From JAIEOG01 sp964519985 (lineage in GTDB: Bacteria > Bdellovibrionota > FAC87 > UBA2466), in NCBI GenBank assembly GCA_964519985.1, contig CAZFMF010000005.1, forward strand, positions 79,006 through 143,005: a stretch of DNA of 64,000 nucleotides. The letters are read 5' to 3'. Shown piece by piece: positions 9,111 through 17,912 of this stretch. The notes under the pieces were generated by a model. It saw only the letters and a program-made list of their open reading frames with translations. It did no database searches and was not told the DNA's origin. The position numbers were made by a program, and so were the translations under genes. Each line of letters opens with the position of its first letter. The first letter of the stretch is position 1.

Positions 9111-9731
9111 ATGGCAGTGAAACCCACAAAAACCAAGACAATCGAAATAGTCGGTGGCCCGAATGGCAGTGGCAAAAGCACCTTGGCCGAGTCGTTTCTC
9201 CTCGGCAGAAAAAAGGCCGGCATGTTTATCAATGCCGATACTATCGCCAGCGGGATTTCGCCGCTCAAGCAAGAAGTGGCCGCTTTTGCCGCCGGTCGAT
9301 TGATGGTCTCCGCGGTTCAAGAAGCCATTCAACAGGGGAATAGTTTTTCTTTTGAGTCCACTCTCTCGGGAAAATCTTGGCTACCTTTCCTAAGGGCTGC
9401 CATTAAGACGGACTACCAAATCACGACCTACTTTGTTTTTGTGAACGGTGTCGCGGAGAGTCTTTCGCGGATAGAATCTCGGGTTAGGGCCGGTGGGCAT
9501 GCGATTCCAGCTGCGACGGTCGCCAGACACTACCCACGCTGTTTTCGGAACTTCTGGGATCTCTATCGCCCTCTTTCCCACGATTGGTATTTAATCGACA
9601 ACTCCGGTTCGAAAGGGCGCATGGTCATTTCAAAGGCGGCCTTTTCTGAGTTAAACGTGGTTGAGCAAGAAGCGTTTGCCGAGCAGTTTCTAAAGCGAGG
9701 GAAGAATGGCAAAAGCCACGGCAAAACTTAA
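9111..9731 (+). CDS. zeta-toxin-like P-loop kinase (COG4185 type)
   Basis: The protein has 206 residues. The Walker A loop GPNGSGKST is at 16-24. Downstream are the family motifs FINADTIA (about 40), FSFESTLSG (about 82-90), SRVRAGGHAIP (about 125-135) and DWYLIDNSG near the C-terminus. This is the predicted-ATPase family related to zeta toxins, which phosphorylate UDP-N-acetylglucosamine and block peptidoglycan synthesis; the activity of this branch is less certain. No typical small antitoxin gene sits beside it. Instead the next gene, a lytic transglycosylase, overlaps it by 26 bases. The start at 9111 lacks a Shine-Dalgarno sequence. Confidence 0.82.
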   Translation: MAVKPTKTKTIEIVGGPNGSGKSTLAESFLLGRKKAGMFINADTIASGISPLKQEVAAFAAGRLMVSAVQEAIQQGNSFSFESTLSGKSWLPFLRAAIKTDYQITTYFVFVNGVAESLSRIESRVRAGGHAIPAATVARHYPRCFRNFWDLYRPLSHDWYLIDNSGSKGRMVISKAAFSELNVVEQEAFAEQFLKRGKNGKSHGKT

Positions 9732-10572
9732 GGCACCCCCGGGTTTACTCGAGGCACTCGAGGAATTCCCCCGTTTCTTGAAAGAAAAGAAGCGTCGGCG
9801 AGAACTTCGTAAGAGATTTGTTGAAGCGAAGTTCGGTGACGTTTCCCGCCGGCTATTGCTGGAAGCGAAGAAACGAGAAAAGAAAGAACGGTTAGGTCCT
9901 CCGGGACCTCCCGTACATCCCTGGCGTCTGTGTGCTGCCGGGCAACATTGGGTAAAAGAACACGCCCGCGAAAATAATCCCGTTCAGGGATATTGCCGCC
10001 GAAATCCCAGTCGAAAAGATCAGTTATATGCCGACGAAATGCTGGAAATGGCATCGAAATACTTTGGAACTGCCGCTGCCAACCGCCTTCCGGGACTGGA
10101 AGAATTCCCCAACTCTTTCAGTTTTGACCACCTCATCGTCGGATGGACAAAATATTGGAATGAGGTGCTCAAACCCACGCCGCTGCTCGACGCCAAACTC
10201 GTCAAAGCTCTGATCGCCAGCGAATCAAGCTTTCGCCGAACAGTATCAGTGAAAAACCGAGGGAATCCGGCGCGCGGTCTAATGCAAGTGACCGACCAAA
10301 CGCGAGCGATTCTTTCCAATGAAAAGGGAGAGCTCAAAGATTTCTTGGTGAACCTTTCGCGCGAGGGCGCAGAAGATCCCGTTCTCAATATTGCGGCCGG
10401 GGTTCGGTGGTTGTTTCAAAAACGCCGATTGGCTTCCGCTCGACTCAAGCGGATCGCCACCTGGGAAGAAGCGGCGGGAGAGTATAAAGACGTCCTACGC
10501 CGTACCGATCCAAAATCAAAAAAAATCTATGCGGATCTGCTCAAACTTTACGGGAAGATGTCCTCTCCTTAA
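9706..10572 (+). CDS. SLT-domain lytic transglycosylase with charged N-terminal region
   Basis: The protein has 288 residues. Residues about 160-280 are a soluble lytic transglycosylase domain: catalytic Glu173 in ALIASESSF, the GLMQVT motif (about 190) and NIAAGVRWLFQKR (about 226). Such enzymes cleave the MurNAc-GlcNAc bond of peptidoglycan. The N-terminal 65 residues are very basic and helical, and a middle segment holds two cysteines (C76, C97) in WRLCAAGQHW and GYCRRNPS. No signal peptide is visible, which is odd for a peptidoglycan enzyme and suggests delivery by another route. It overlaps the zeta-like gene, so the two are translated together. Confidence 0.82.
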   Translation: MAKATAKLKAPPGLLEALEEFPRFLKEKKRRRELRKRFVEAKFGDVSRRLLLEAKKREKKERLGPPGPPVHPWRLCAAGQHWVKEHARENNPVQGYCRRNPSRKDQLYADEMLEMASKYFGTAAANRLPGLEEFPNSFSFDHLIVGWTKYWNEVLKPTPLLDAKLVKALIASESSFRRTVSVKNRGNPARGLMQVTDQTRAILSNEKGELKDFLVNLSREGAEDPVLNIAAGVRWLFQKRRLASARLKRIATWEEAAGEYKDVLRRTDPKSKKIYADLLKLYGKMSSP

Positions 10573-11095
10573 TGCGGTCGTGGCGGGACTGTTAAGCTGT
10601 TGTGCTTCGCCAGGAGGCGAACAGCGTGCACAGGCAACTCCAATAACCCCCACTTACGGCATCCTCACCCCTCAGGATTTAGAAAAGGAAGGAGAAACTC
10701 GAACGCATTCCACTCGGCCGAACGACTTGCGATACGGGCCCGTCTGGCAATGCCGACCGGTAGATAGAATTCAAACGCACTGCACACCTACCGGTGGCCG
10801 CCGCTCCGAGCTCGGGGGCCAGTTTTCCTTTCGCCCCGAAGTATCAATTTGGAATCAAGGGAAAGAGTATGTTTTCTGCCTCCGGTCGACCCAGACCTTA
10901 GACACTTGCAAAGCAATCTCGCGAGAGTGGCGGGCGCTGGTAAGGACAGGACAGATTGACTGCCTCTCCGCTGAATCCCTTCAAGCGGAAACGGTGCAAC
11001 ATCTTCAGACTCTCAAACAGTCCGACTGGTTGCTCAGCGCCATTAAAACCCAACGTGGTGGCTGGAATTACTTTGAGTACGGCCCCGAACTATAA
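10529..11095 (+). CDS. small cysteine-containing protein, possible lipoprotein
   Basis: This open frame continues the zeta-like/SLT unit, overlapping the transglycosylase 3' end by 44 bases if the ATG at 10529 is used (188 residues). The N-terminal part has a hydrophobic stretch ending in AGLLSCCASPGG, which could be a weak signal with a lipobox-like LLSC. The rest has paired cysteines (VWQCRPVDRIQTHC, FCLRS...TC) and no domain I recognise. A GTG just after the transglycosylase gene would give a shorter product. Start and function are both uncertain. Confidence 0.5.
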   Translation: MRICSNFTGRCPLLNAVVAGLLSCCASPGGEQRAQATPITPTYGILTPQDLEKEGETRTHSTRPNDLRYGPVWQCRPVDRIQTHCTPTGGRRSELGGQFSFRPEVSIWNQGKEYVFCLRSTQTLDTCKAISREWRALVRTGQIDCLSAESLQAETVQHLQTLKQSDWLLSAIKTQRGGWNYFEYGPEL

Positions 11096-11108
11096 TCGGA
11101 TTTCCCCC

Positions 11109-11138
11109 TTGATTTGGCATGCAAGGAAGGTTTATCTA
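11109..11138 (+). promoter_or_regulatory. possible promoter of the thrS operon
   Basis: TTGATT (11109-11114) and TATCTA (11133-11138) are separated by 18 bases in the short gap before thrS. A transcript from here would have a leader of about 40 bases, too short for a T-box. Confidence 0.3.
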
Positions 11139-11186
11139 TTGCGTTGATGCAAGCTTTGCCCACCTCTCGCTCATGACCGCCCATTC

Positions 11187-13139
11187 ATGAAAAACATTTC
11201 GGTCACACTGCCCGACGGCTCGGTCCGTCAAGTTCCGGAAGGCTCGACCGCCCAAGCGGTAGCGGCTTCGATTGGCCGTGGACTGGAGAAAGCCGCCGTT
11301 GCCGCCAAGGTGAATGGCAAAGAATACGATTTGAACCGGCCGCTGCCGGGAGACTGCCAGCTGGCGATCATCACGCGCGACAGCAAAGAGGCGCTGGAAG
11401 TCTTGCGCCATTCCACCGCTCACCTGCTCGCCCAAGCCATTAAAGAAACCTGGCCGAAAGCCCAGATCACCATCGGCCCGGTGATCGAAGACGGCTTTTA
11501 CTACGATATCGATCTCGAACAAAAACTCTCGCCGGATGATCTTCCGAAGCTCGAAAAGAAAATGGAAGAAATCGCGGCGCGTAAGCTCGAGGTGAAGCGT
11601 GACGAATGGCCGCGTGATAAGGCGATCGAGTATTTCAAGAAGATCGGCGAAGCATTCAAGGCCGAAATTATCCACGATCTAAAAGATCCGGTAGTAAGCG
11701 TCTACACCCAAGGGGATTTCACGGATCTTTGCCGCGGCCCCCACGTGCCCAACACCGAGCGCCTAGGAAAATTCAAACTCACGTCGATTGCCGGCGCTTA
11801 TTGGCGCGGCGACGAAAAGAACAAGATGCTCCAACGCATCTACGGAACCGCGTTCGCGAATCAAAAGGATCTCGACGAGCACCTGCACCGTATCGAAGAA
11901 GCGCGCAAACGCGATCACCGTCGACTGGGACAAGAACTCGAACTCTTCACGTTTCTGCAGATTGCGCCGGCGATGCCGTTCTATCTGCCCAAGGGCACGA
12001 TGCTCTGGAATTTGATGGCGTCCTTCATCCGCGATCGGATGCGCAAGGATTACCGTGAAGTCATCTGCCCGCAGCTGATGACGACGGAGTTGTGGAAGAC
12101 CAGCGGTCACTACGACAACTACCGCGACAATATGTTTTTCACCGACCCGGGCGGCGAAGGCGAAACGACGATGTCGCTCAAGCCGATGAACTGCCCTGGT
12201 CACGCCGCGCTTTTTAAGACGAGCCTGCACAGTTACCGCGACTTGCCGCTGCGACTCGCCGAACTTTCCAAGCTCCACCGCTACGAACGCGCGGGCGTTA
12301 CCCACGGGCTTTTTCGCACTCGGACCTTTAGCCAAGACGATGCGCATATCTTCTGCACGCCCGACCAGGTGCAATCGGAAGTGCGCAAGGTCATCAAGGA
12401 CACCTACGAGGTCTACAAGATTTTCGGATTCGATCAGGTCAAGGTCCGCTTGGGTACCCGGCCCAAGGCCAATTCCCTGGGCACCGACGAAGGCTGGAAT
12501 CACGCGATCGCCCAGTTGGCGGAATCCCTCAAGGCGGAAGGCCTGGAGTACGAATTAGCCGATGGTGAAGGGGCCTTTTACGGACCAAAGATCGAGTTCC
12601 ACATCCGCGACAGCATCGGCCGGTATTGGCAGTGCGGGACGGTCCAATATGACCCCTACCTGCCCGAACGCTTTGGCCTGGAATACGTCGACACCGACAA
12701 TAGCGCCAAGCGACCGATCATGCTCCACCGCGCTATCTTCGGTAGCCTCGAGCGCTTCATGGGCATTTTGCTCGAACACCACAATGGCCACCTCCCCGCG
12801 TGGATTAGCCCTTTGCAGGCGGTCGTCATTGGTGTTACCGACGCTCAATCGGCTTATGCCACGGAACTCGCCACGGCCATGGACGGCTGGGGCATCCGGG
12901 TCGAGACCGATTTGAGAAATGAAAAGCTGGGGTACCGGATTCGGGACGCCCAGTTGAAGAAGATTCCCTGGATGGTGGTCGCGGGTCAGAAGGAACAAGA
13001 AGCCCGCACGGTAACGGTCCGCAAATCGACCGGCGAAAACCTAGACCCTATGTCTTGGGAAGAGTTTCATAAGTATCTGAAATCGTTTCAGGTGCCCGGC
13101 AGTCAACCCTTAGGAGGAAAGACCCATTCGACCCTTTAA
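11187..13139 (+). CDS. thrS: threonine--tRNA ligase
   Basis: This class II synthetase charges tRNA-Thr. Its 650 residues match the full-length family: TGS domain (about 1-62, TLPDGSVRQVPEGSTAQAVA), the editing/second-additional domain with HSTAHLLAQA and GFYYDID (about 75-225), the catalytic core with the zinc-site segment MNCPGH, motif 2 LSKLHRYERAG...RTRTFSQDDAHIFC, motif 3 MLHRAIFGSLERFMGILLEHHNG, and the anticodon-binding domain (about 540-640). It is the first gene of the translation operon. The last 14 bases overlap infC, and the infC ribosome-binding site lies inside the thrS coding sequence. Confidence 0.98.
   Translation: MKNISVTLPDGSVRQVPEGSTAQAVAASIGRGLEKAAVAAKVNGKEYDLNRPLPGDCQLAIITRDSKEALEVLRHSTAHLLAQAIKETWPKAQITIGPVIEDGFYYDIDLEQKLSPDDLPKLEKKMEEIAARKLEVKRDEWPRDKAIEYFKKIGEAFKAEIIHDLKDPVVSVYTQGDFTDLCRGPHVPNTERLGKFKLTSIAGAYWRGDEKNKMLQRIYGTAFANQKDLDEHLHRIEEARKRDHRRLGQELELFTFLQIAPAMPFYLPKGTMLWNLMASFIRDRMRKDYREVICPQLMTTELWKTSGHYDNYRDNMFFTDPGGEGETTMSLKPMNCPGHAALFKTSLHSYRDLPLRLAELSKLHRYERAGVTHGLFRTRTFSQDDAHIFCTPDQVQSEVRKVIKDTYEVYKIFGFDQVKVRLGTRPKANSLGTDEGWNHAIAQLAESLKAEGLEYELADGEGAFYGPKIEFHIRDSIGRYWQCGTVQYDPYLPERFGLEYVDTDNSAKRPIMLHRAIFGSLERFMGILLEHHNGHLPAWISPLQAVVIGVTDAQSAYATELATAMDGWGIRVETDLRNEKLGYRIRDAQLKKIPWMVVAGQKEQEARTVTVRKSTGENLDPMSWEEFHKYLKSFQVPGSQPLGGKTHSTL
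13112..13128 (+). promoter_or_regulatory. Shine-Dalgarno and AUU start codon of infC
   Basis: A perfect AGGAGG (13112-13117) is followed 8 bases later by ATT (13126-13128), which opens the IF-3 frame. An in-frame TAG at 13111-13113 closes the frame just upstream. No ATG, GTG or TTG occurs between it and conserved IF-3 sequence, so AUU is the only reasonable start. Confidence 0.88.
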
Positions 13140-13782
13140 CCCACGTTTTCGACAAGACTCCCGTCCGCAAGACGGCCTGCGCATCAACCACCGTATTCGC
13201 GCCCGCGAAGTCCGCGTCATCGGCGCCGACGGCGCCCAATTGGGTGTCATGGAGACCCGAAAGGCCATCGAAATGGCCACGGCCCTGGGCTTAGACCTGG
13301 CCGAAGTCTCCCCCAACTCCGTTCCTCCGGTCTGCAAGATCCTGGATTACGGCAAGTTTAAGTACCAGCAGAAGAAGAAAGCGGCCGTCGCGAAGAAGAA
13401 CCAGACGGTTTCGACCCTTAAAGAGGTCCAATTTCGCCCCCAAACCGACAAGCACGATGTCGATTTCAAGGTGAAACACATCGTCCGGTTTCTCGAGGAA
13501 GGCAATAAGGTCAAAGTCTCAGTCCGGTTCCGCGGCCGAGAGGCTGCCCATGCGGAATTGGGGCATGTTCTGCTCAAGCAGATTATTGACATGGTTGGAC
13601 CTTCGGGTATGGTTGAGGCCAATCCGAAGATGGAAGGGAAGATACTTTCTCTCGTTTTTGGACCCGGTCCCAAGGCCGGGAAGAAACCCGAACCTAAAGC
13701 TGCTTCCACCGAGAAGGCCGGCGCTGCGCCGAAACCCAAGGGAAATGAAAACGCTTCAGGAGAATCGGGCCACGGTCAGTGA
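13126..13782 (+). CDS. infC: translation initiation factor IF-3, AUU start
   Basis: IF-3 binds the 30S subunit, keeps subunits apart and rejects non-standard start codons. The conserved N-terminus RINHRIRAREVRVIGADGAQLGVM lies upstream of the first ATG (13240), so the gene must begin at the AUU at 13126, giving 218 residues. In E. coli infC the AUU start is the basis of autoregulation: IF-3 represses its own unusual start codon. The same control is likely here. The N-domain, the lysine-rich linker (YQQKKKAAVAKKNQ) and the C-domain (FRPQTDKHDVDFKVKHIVRFLEEG) are complete. A 35-40 residue Pro/Ala/Lys-rich C-terminal tail is extra compared with the usual 180. Confidence 0.96.
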   Translation: MRPFNPRFRQDSRPQDGLRINHRIRAREVRVIGADGAQLGVMETRKAIEMATALGLDLAEVSPNSVPPVCKILDYGKFKYQQKKKAAVAKKNQTVSTLKEVQFRPQTDKHDVDFKVKHIVRFLEEGNKVKVSVRFRGREAAHAELGHVLLKQIIDMVGPSGMVEANPKMEGKILSLVFGPGPKAGKKPEPKAASTEKAGAAPKPKGNENASGESGHGQ

Positions 13783-13800
13783 CCGGGAAGGTAAACGGCC

Positions 13801-13995
13801 ATGCCGAAAATGAAGTCTAAATCCGGCGCCCGTAAGCGGTTTAAGCTGATGGGTTCTGGTCGAATTAAACGAAAAAAAGCTTTTCGTCGCCACTTGCTCG
13901 AGCATAAATCGGCTAAACGCGGCCGTCATCTTCGTAAGGGGACGATGGTCGATGAAAGCAATCTCGCTCAGGTGAAGCGAATGCTCCTGGCGTAA
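13801..13995 (+). CDS. rpmI: 50S ribosomal protein L35
   Basis: This 64-residue basic protein begins MPKMKSKSGARKRFKLMGSG and contains HLLEHKSAKRGRHLR, the L35 family pattern at its standard length. It sits 18 bases after infC and 41 bases before rplT, the conserved infC-rpmI-rplT order. It is a structural protein of the large ribosomal subunit. Confidence 0.98.
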   Translation: MPKMKSKSGARKRFKLMGSGRIKRKKAFRRHLLEHKSAKRGRHLRKGTMVDESNLAQVKRMLLA

Positions 13996-14036
13996 GTCGC
14001 TCGGGGTTTTGATTTTTTAAGTAGTACGAGAGTGAT

Positions 14037-14393
14037 ATGCCTAGAGTAAAACGCGGTCCTGCCGGTCGAATTAAACGCAAAAAGCTGCTCCAACGAGCGG
14101 AAGGCTTTTTCGGCAGCGCCAAAAGTATTGTCAAAGTCGCACGCGAATATACGAATCGTGCGGACCGTTATGCGTACCGGGATCGGAAAACGCTTAAGCG
14201 GGAAATGCGGTATTTATGGCAGGTGAGGATTAACGCCGCCTGCAGGGTTCACAATCTGAGTTATTCCAAGTTTGTCTCGGGCCTTAAGAAGGCGAACATC
14301 GAATTGGATCGCAAGATTCTTGCCGATCTCGCAGTGAGAAATCCTGCCCATTTTACTCAGCTTGTGGAGCTTGCGCGGCCGCAAGCTGCATGA
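14037..14393 (+). CDS. rplT: 50S ribosomal protein L20
   Basis: The protein has 118 residues with the family landmarks MPRVKRG, RKKLLQRAEGFFGSAKSIVKVARE, the RYAYRDRKTLKREMRYLWQVRINAACR core and a short C-terminal helical part. L20 binds 23S rRNA early in assembly and in enterobacteria represses its own operon. Its stop codon overlaps the pheS start (ATGA). Confidence 0.98.
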   Translation: MPRVKRGPAGRIKRKKLLQRAEGFFGSAKSIVKVAREYTNRADRYAYRDRKTLKREMRYLWQVRINAACRVHNLSYSKFVSGLKKANIELDRKILADLAVRNPAHFTQLVELARPQAA

Positions 14394-15409
14394 TCGATAA
14401 TATTCAACGGATCCAAGAAGAGGCCCGTAGCCGAATTACCTCCGCGCCGGACACCGGTGAATTGGAGCGTCTGCGCGTCCACTACCTCGGCAAAAAAGGG
14501 CTCATTACGAGTCTGCTCGCTCAGCTGCGTGACCTGACCCCCGAAAAGCGGCGCGAAGCCGGGGCCGCCCTCAACGCCGTCAAAAGTGAATTCGAAAAAT
14601 TCTTTACCTCGCGCCAGGACGAACTCGAACAGCGCCAAGTGGAGCAAGAACTCAAAGACACTCCCCGTTTGGATGTCACTCTGCCCGGCACGTATACCGT
14701 CACTCCCGGTTCTTTGCACCCCATCACACGCGTGATGGAACAAGCCATTCAGGCTTTGCGACGCGTCGGCTTTTCCGTGGCGAGCGGCCCCGAAGTGGAA
14801 TTGGAGTTTTACAACTTTGAAGCCTTGAACACTCCCGAGCACCACCCCGCTCGCGACATGCAAGACACCTTCTATATCGAAAAGCCCGTGCTTTTGCGTT
14901 CGCATACCTCGCCCGTGCAAATTCGCGCGATGAAGAACATGAAGCCGCCGCTGCAGATTATCTCCGTCGGGAAGGTATACCGTTCCGACTACGATCAAAC
15001 CCACACGCCGATGTTTCATCAGCTCGAAGGTTTGATGGTGGACGAAACGGTCTCCTTCTCCGACCTCAAAGGTTTGATGTATTACCTTGTGAAAGAACTC
15101 TTCGGCGCCCGCCCGCTGCGCTTTCGCCCGAGCTTCTTTCCCTTCGTCGAACCGGGCGCGGAAGTCGACATGCTCTGGGGCGATCCCAAAGCGCGCGGCG
15201 GCAAAGCCCCCGCGCCTTCGGATTGGATGGAAATTGGCGGCGCCGGAATGGTGCACCCAAATGTTTTGCGCGCGGTGGGCTACGATCCCGACCGCTACAC
15301 CGGTTTTGCCTTTGGCTTAGGTCTCGAACGCATTGCGATGACTAAATACGGAATGGGAGACCTGCGAGCCTATTTTGAAAACGACCGGCGAATGCTGGAA
15401 CAGTTTTGA
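14390..15409 (+). CDS. pheS: phenylalanine--tRNA ligase alpha subunit
   Basis: The 339-residue catalytic subunit of the (alpha-beta)2 enzyme that charges tRNA-Phe. It has an N-terminal coiled-coil (about 1-85), then the class II core: VTLPGTYTVTPGSLHPITRVMEQ, GPEVELEFYNFEALNTPEHHPARDMQDTFY, the motif 2 region GKVYRSDYDQTHTPMFHQLEGL, and motif 3 GFAFGLGLERIAMTKYGM near the C-terminus. It overlaps rplT by 4 bases and is 14 bases from pheT. Confidence 0.98.
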   Translation: MIDNIQRIQEEARSRITSAPDTGELERLRVHYLGKKGLITSLLAQLRDLTPEKRREAGAALNAVKSEFEKFFTSRQDELEQRQVEQELKDTPRLDVTLPGTYTVTPGSLHPITRVMEQAIQALRRVGFSVASGPEVELEFYNFEALNTPEHHPARDMQDTFYIEKPVLLRSHTSPVQIRAMKNMKPPLQIISVGKVYRSDYDQTHTPMFHQLEGLMVDETVSFSDLKGLMYYLVKELFGARPLRFRPSFFPFVEPGAEVDMLWGDPKARGGKAPAPSDWMEIGGAGMVHPNVLRAVGYDPDRYTGFAFGLGLERIAMTKYGMGDLRAYFENDRRMLEQF

Positions 15410-15423
15410 GAAAGCGCTAACTC

Positions 15424-17865
15424 ATGCAGTTATCGATCAGTTGGCTCCGTGATTACTTGTTGAAGCCCGACGTGAAGATTCAGGCGTCGGAGTTGGCCGA
15501 AAAGCTCACCATGCGCGGGATCCAAGTGGGCGGCATCCGTCAGCCTTCCGCCGGCCTCGACAGCGTGGTAGTCGGACGCATCGAAAAAATCGAGCCGCAT
15601 CCCAATGCCGATAAGCTCCAAGTGACTCGCGTCATCGTGAGTCCTGAGCCCGGCGCCGAACCTTTGCAGATTGTTTGCGGAGCGAAAAACATCGCCGAAG
15701 GCGATATCGTGCCCGTGGCGCTAATCGGCGCCAGCCTCCCCGGCGGCATCCGCATTAAAAAGTCAGCGATCCGCGGCACGGAATCCAGCGGCATGATCTG
15801 CTCGGCCTCGGAGCTTGGAATCGATGACAATTCCGAAGGCATCTTGCAGTTGCCGAAACACGCCGTACTGGGCGATCCCGTCTCGCGCCTTTTGGGCGGC
15901 AAGCAAGACGAAGACATCGTTTTTGAACTCGAACTCACCGCCAATCGGGCCGATTGCTTGAGCGTTATTGGGCTCGCGCGCGAAATCGCGCCCTTGCTCA
16001 AGACCAAACTGCGCGATCCGAAACCGACCAAGTTTAAGATGTCGCAACACCGAACGTCTTCCGTCATCAAAGTGGAAGTCGATGATCCGGTGCTTTGTCC
16101 GCGCTACGTGGCGCGCGTGATCGACACGGTGAAAATCGGCGAGAGCCCGGACTGGCTCAAGCAACGCTTAGAATCGGTGGGTTTGCGCCCGATCAATAAC
16201 GTCGTCGATGTCACCAACTTCGTGATGTACGAGTACGGCCAACCCCTGCACGCTTTCGATTTGCGCCGCATCCAGAGCGGCACGGTACGCATCGGCCCGT
16301 GCCGAGAAGCCCAAGACTTCACGCTGCTGGACGGCTCGACCGCCCGGCTCGAACCCGGCGATATCTTGATCTTCGATGGCGATCGCCCGATTGCGTTGGC
16401 GGGAATCATGGGGGGACTCAATTCCCAGGTTGAAGCCGACACCACCGCCATCTTGCTCGAGAGTGCCACGTTTCAGCCGCAACAGATTCGCAAGACGGCC
16501 AAGCGCCTCGGTTTGTCGTCCGAAGCCTCAAAGCGTTTTGAAAAGGCGAGCGACATTGCCGTCGTGGCCGCCGCCGGCGATCGGGCCGCGGGACTCTTTC
16601 AGGATCTTTTCAATGCCAACGTTTACCACCCGGCGATCGACACCAATGAATTTGGCGTGCGTGAGCCGGTCTTGGCGCTCGATATGCGCGACGTCCGGCG
16701 CATCGCGGGCTTGAACGATATCTCCGTCGAGGCGGTCGCGGAGTTGCTCGACTCCATTGGCATCAGCTCGCACCGAAAATCCGTCAATGTGCTTTCGGTG
16801 CGCTTGCCGACCTTCCGTCAGGATCTCAAGGAAAGCGTCGACCTTATCGAAGAAGTCGCGCGCCTCAATGGCTATGACTCGATTCCGCTGAAGCTCCCGC
16901 AGTCGGTGGCGATGTACGATCGCCCGGATGAAAGCCGGTGGGAATTTGAACGCAAGGCCAAGCACATCCTTTGCGGACTAGGTTTGCGCGAAACGATTCA
17001 CTACAGTTTTACGTCGGAGCAAAATCTTGGCCGATACGGTTTGCTGCACGAGAATCGCGTGACGCTGCAAAACCCTCTGAATGAGGACATGAAAGTTCTG
17101 CGCACGAGCCTCTTGCCGTCATTGCTCGAGACTTACGCGTACAACCACAATCGCTCTTTGCGCGATCAACGTTTTTTCGAAGTCGGCAACACCTACCGCA
17201 CTGAACCCAAGGTCGAAACGAAAGTGAAAGAGACGCTCTACGCGGGCGCCTTGCTTTCGGGCAAACAGCTTCCGCCGAGCTGGAACGGCGAGTCGCGCAA
17301 CGTGGATTTCTTTACCGCCAAAGGGCTGTTGGAAATCTTAGTGAAGCAGCTCACCACCGTTTCTCTGACCTTCGAGCCGATGCAGACCTCTAAGCTCTTT
17401 CACCCGCACCGCAGTGCCACCGTGAAACTGGGGCTTAAGGAGATCGGCCATATCGGGGAAATTCATCCGGTGGTACGCGACAATGTCTTGGATACGACCG
17501 AAGCCGTGGTCTTGTTCGAAATCAACCTCGGCGCCCTGCGCAAGTTTGAGCGCACCGGCGTGAAATTCCAAACGCCCTCTAAATTCCCGGCGGTAGAATT
17601 GGATCTCGCTTTCCTCGTCGACAAAGAGATCTCGAGTGCCGCGATGAGTGAAACTATCAAGCAGGCGGGCGGGGATCTACTTTCGAACTTTGGCGTCTTT
17701 GACGTTTACGAGGGCGAACGCATTGCCGCCGGCAAGCGGAGCCTCGGATTCCGGCTAGCTTTCAGCTCGCCCGATCGCACTCTGCAAGAACCGGAAACCG
17801 CGTCGCTGCGCGACAAGATCGTTCAGAACGTCAAAGACAAGCACGGCGCTCAGCTGCGCGATTAG
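15424..17865 (+). CDS. pheT: phenylalanine--tRNA ligase beta subunit
   Basis: The 813-residue beta subunit binds and positions tRNA-Phe and edits misacylated Tyr. Visible in order are the N-terminal fold with MQLSISWLRDYL, the EMAP/OB tRNA-binding domain (about 40-150, PHPNADKLQVTRV, IVCGAKNI), the B3/B4 editing domain (RPINNVVDVTNFVMYEYGQPLHAFD), the B5 domain and synthetase-like core (LIEEVARLNGYDSIP), and the C-terminal ferredoxin-like anticodon domain (SKFPAVELDLAFLVDKEIS). The length is normal. Confidence 0.98.
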   Translation: MQLSISWLRDYLLKPDVKIQASELAEKLTMRGIQVGGIRQPSAGLDSVVVGRIEKIEPHPNADKLQVTRVIVSPEPGAEPLQIVCGAKNIAEGDIVPVALIGASLPGGIRIKKSAIRGTESSGMICSASELGIDDNSEGILQLPKHAVLGDPVSRLLGGKQDEDIVFELELTANRADCLSVIGLAREIAPLLKTKLRDPKPTKFKMSQHRTSSVIKVEVDDPVLCPRYVARVIDTVKIGESPDWLKQRLESVGLRPINNVVDVTNFVMYEYGQPLHAFDLRRIQSGTVRIGPCREAQDFTLLDGSTARLEPGDILIFDGDRPIALAGIMGGLNSQVEADTTAILLESATFQPQQIRKTAKRLGLSSEASKRFEKASDIAVVAAAGDRAAGLFQDLFNANVYHPAIDTNEFGVREPVLALDMRDVRRIAGLNDISVEAVAELLDSIGISSHRKSVNVLSVRLPTFRQDLKESVDLIEEVARLNGYDSIPLKLPQSVAMYDRPDESRWEFERKAKHILCGLGLRETIHYSFTSEQNLGRYGLLHENRVTLQNPLNEDMKVLRTSLLPSLLETYAYNHNRSLRDQRFFEVGNTYRTEPKVETKVKETLYAGALLSGKQLPPSWNGESRNVDFFTAKGLLEILVKQLTTVSLTFEPMQTSKLFHPHRSATVKLGLKEIGHIGEIHPVVRDNVLDTTEAVVLFEINLGALRKFERTGVKFQTPSKFPAVELDLAFLVDKEISSAAMSETIKQAGGDLLSNFGVFDVYEGERIAAGKRSLGFRLAFSSPDRTLQEPETASLRDKIVQNVKDKHGAQLRD

Positions 17866-17912
17866 CCGCCACCCGTTTAACGTGTTAATATTTCATGCAG
17901 ACGGGGGTAGGC

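Noticed and set aside
11096..11186. T-box or other tRNA-sensing leader before thrS
   Set aside because: The gap is only 91 bases, with no T-box sequence or specifier stem.
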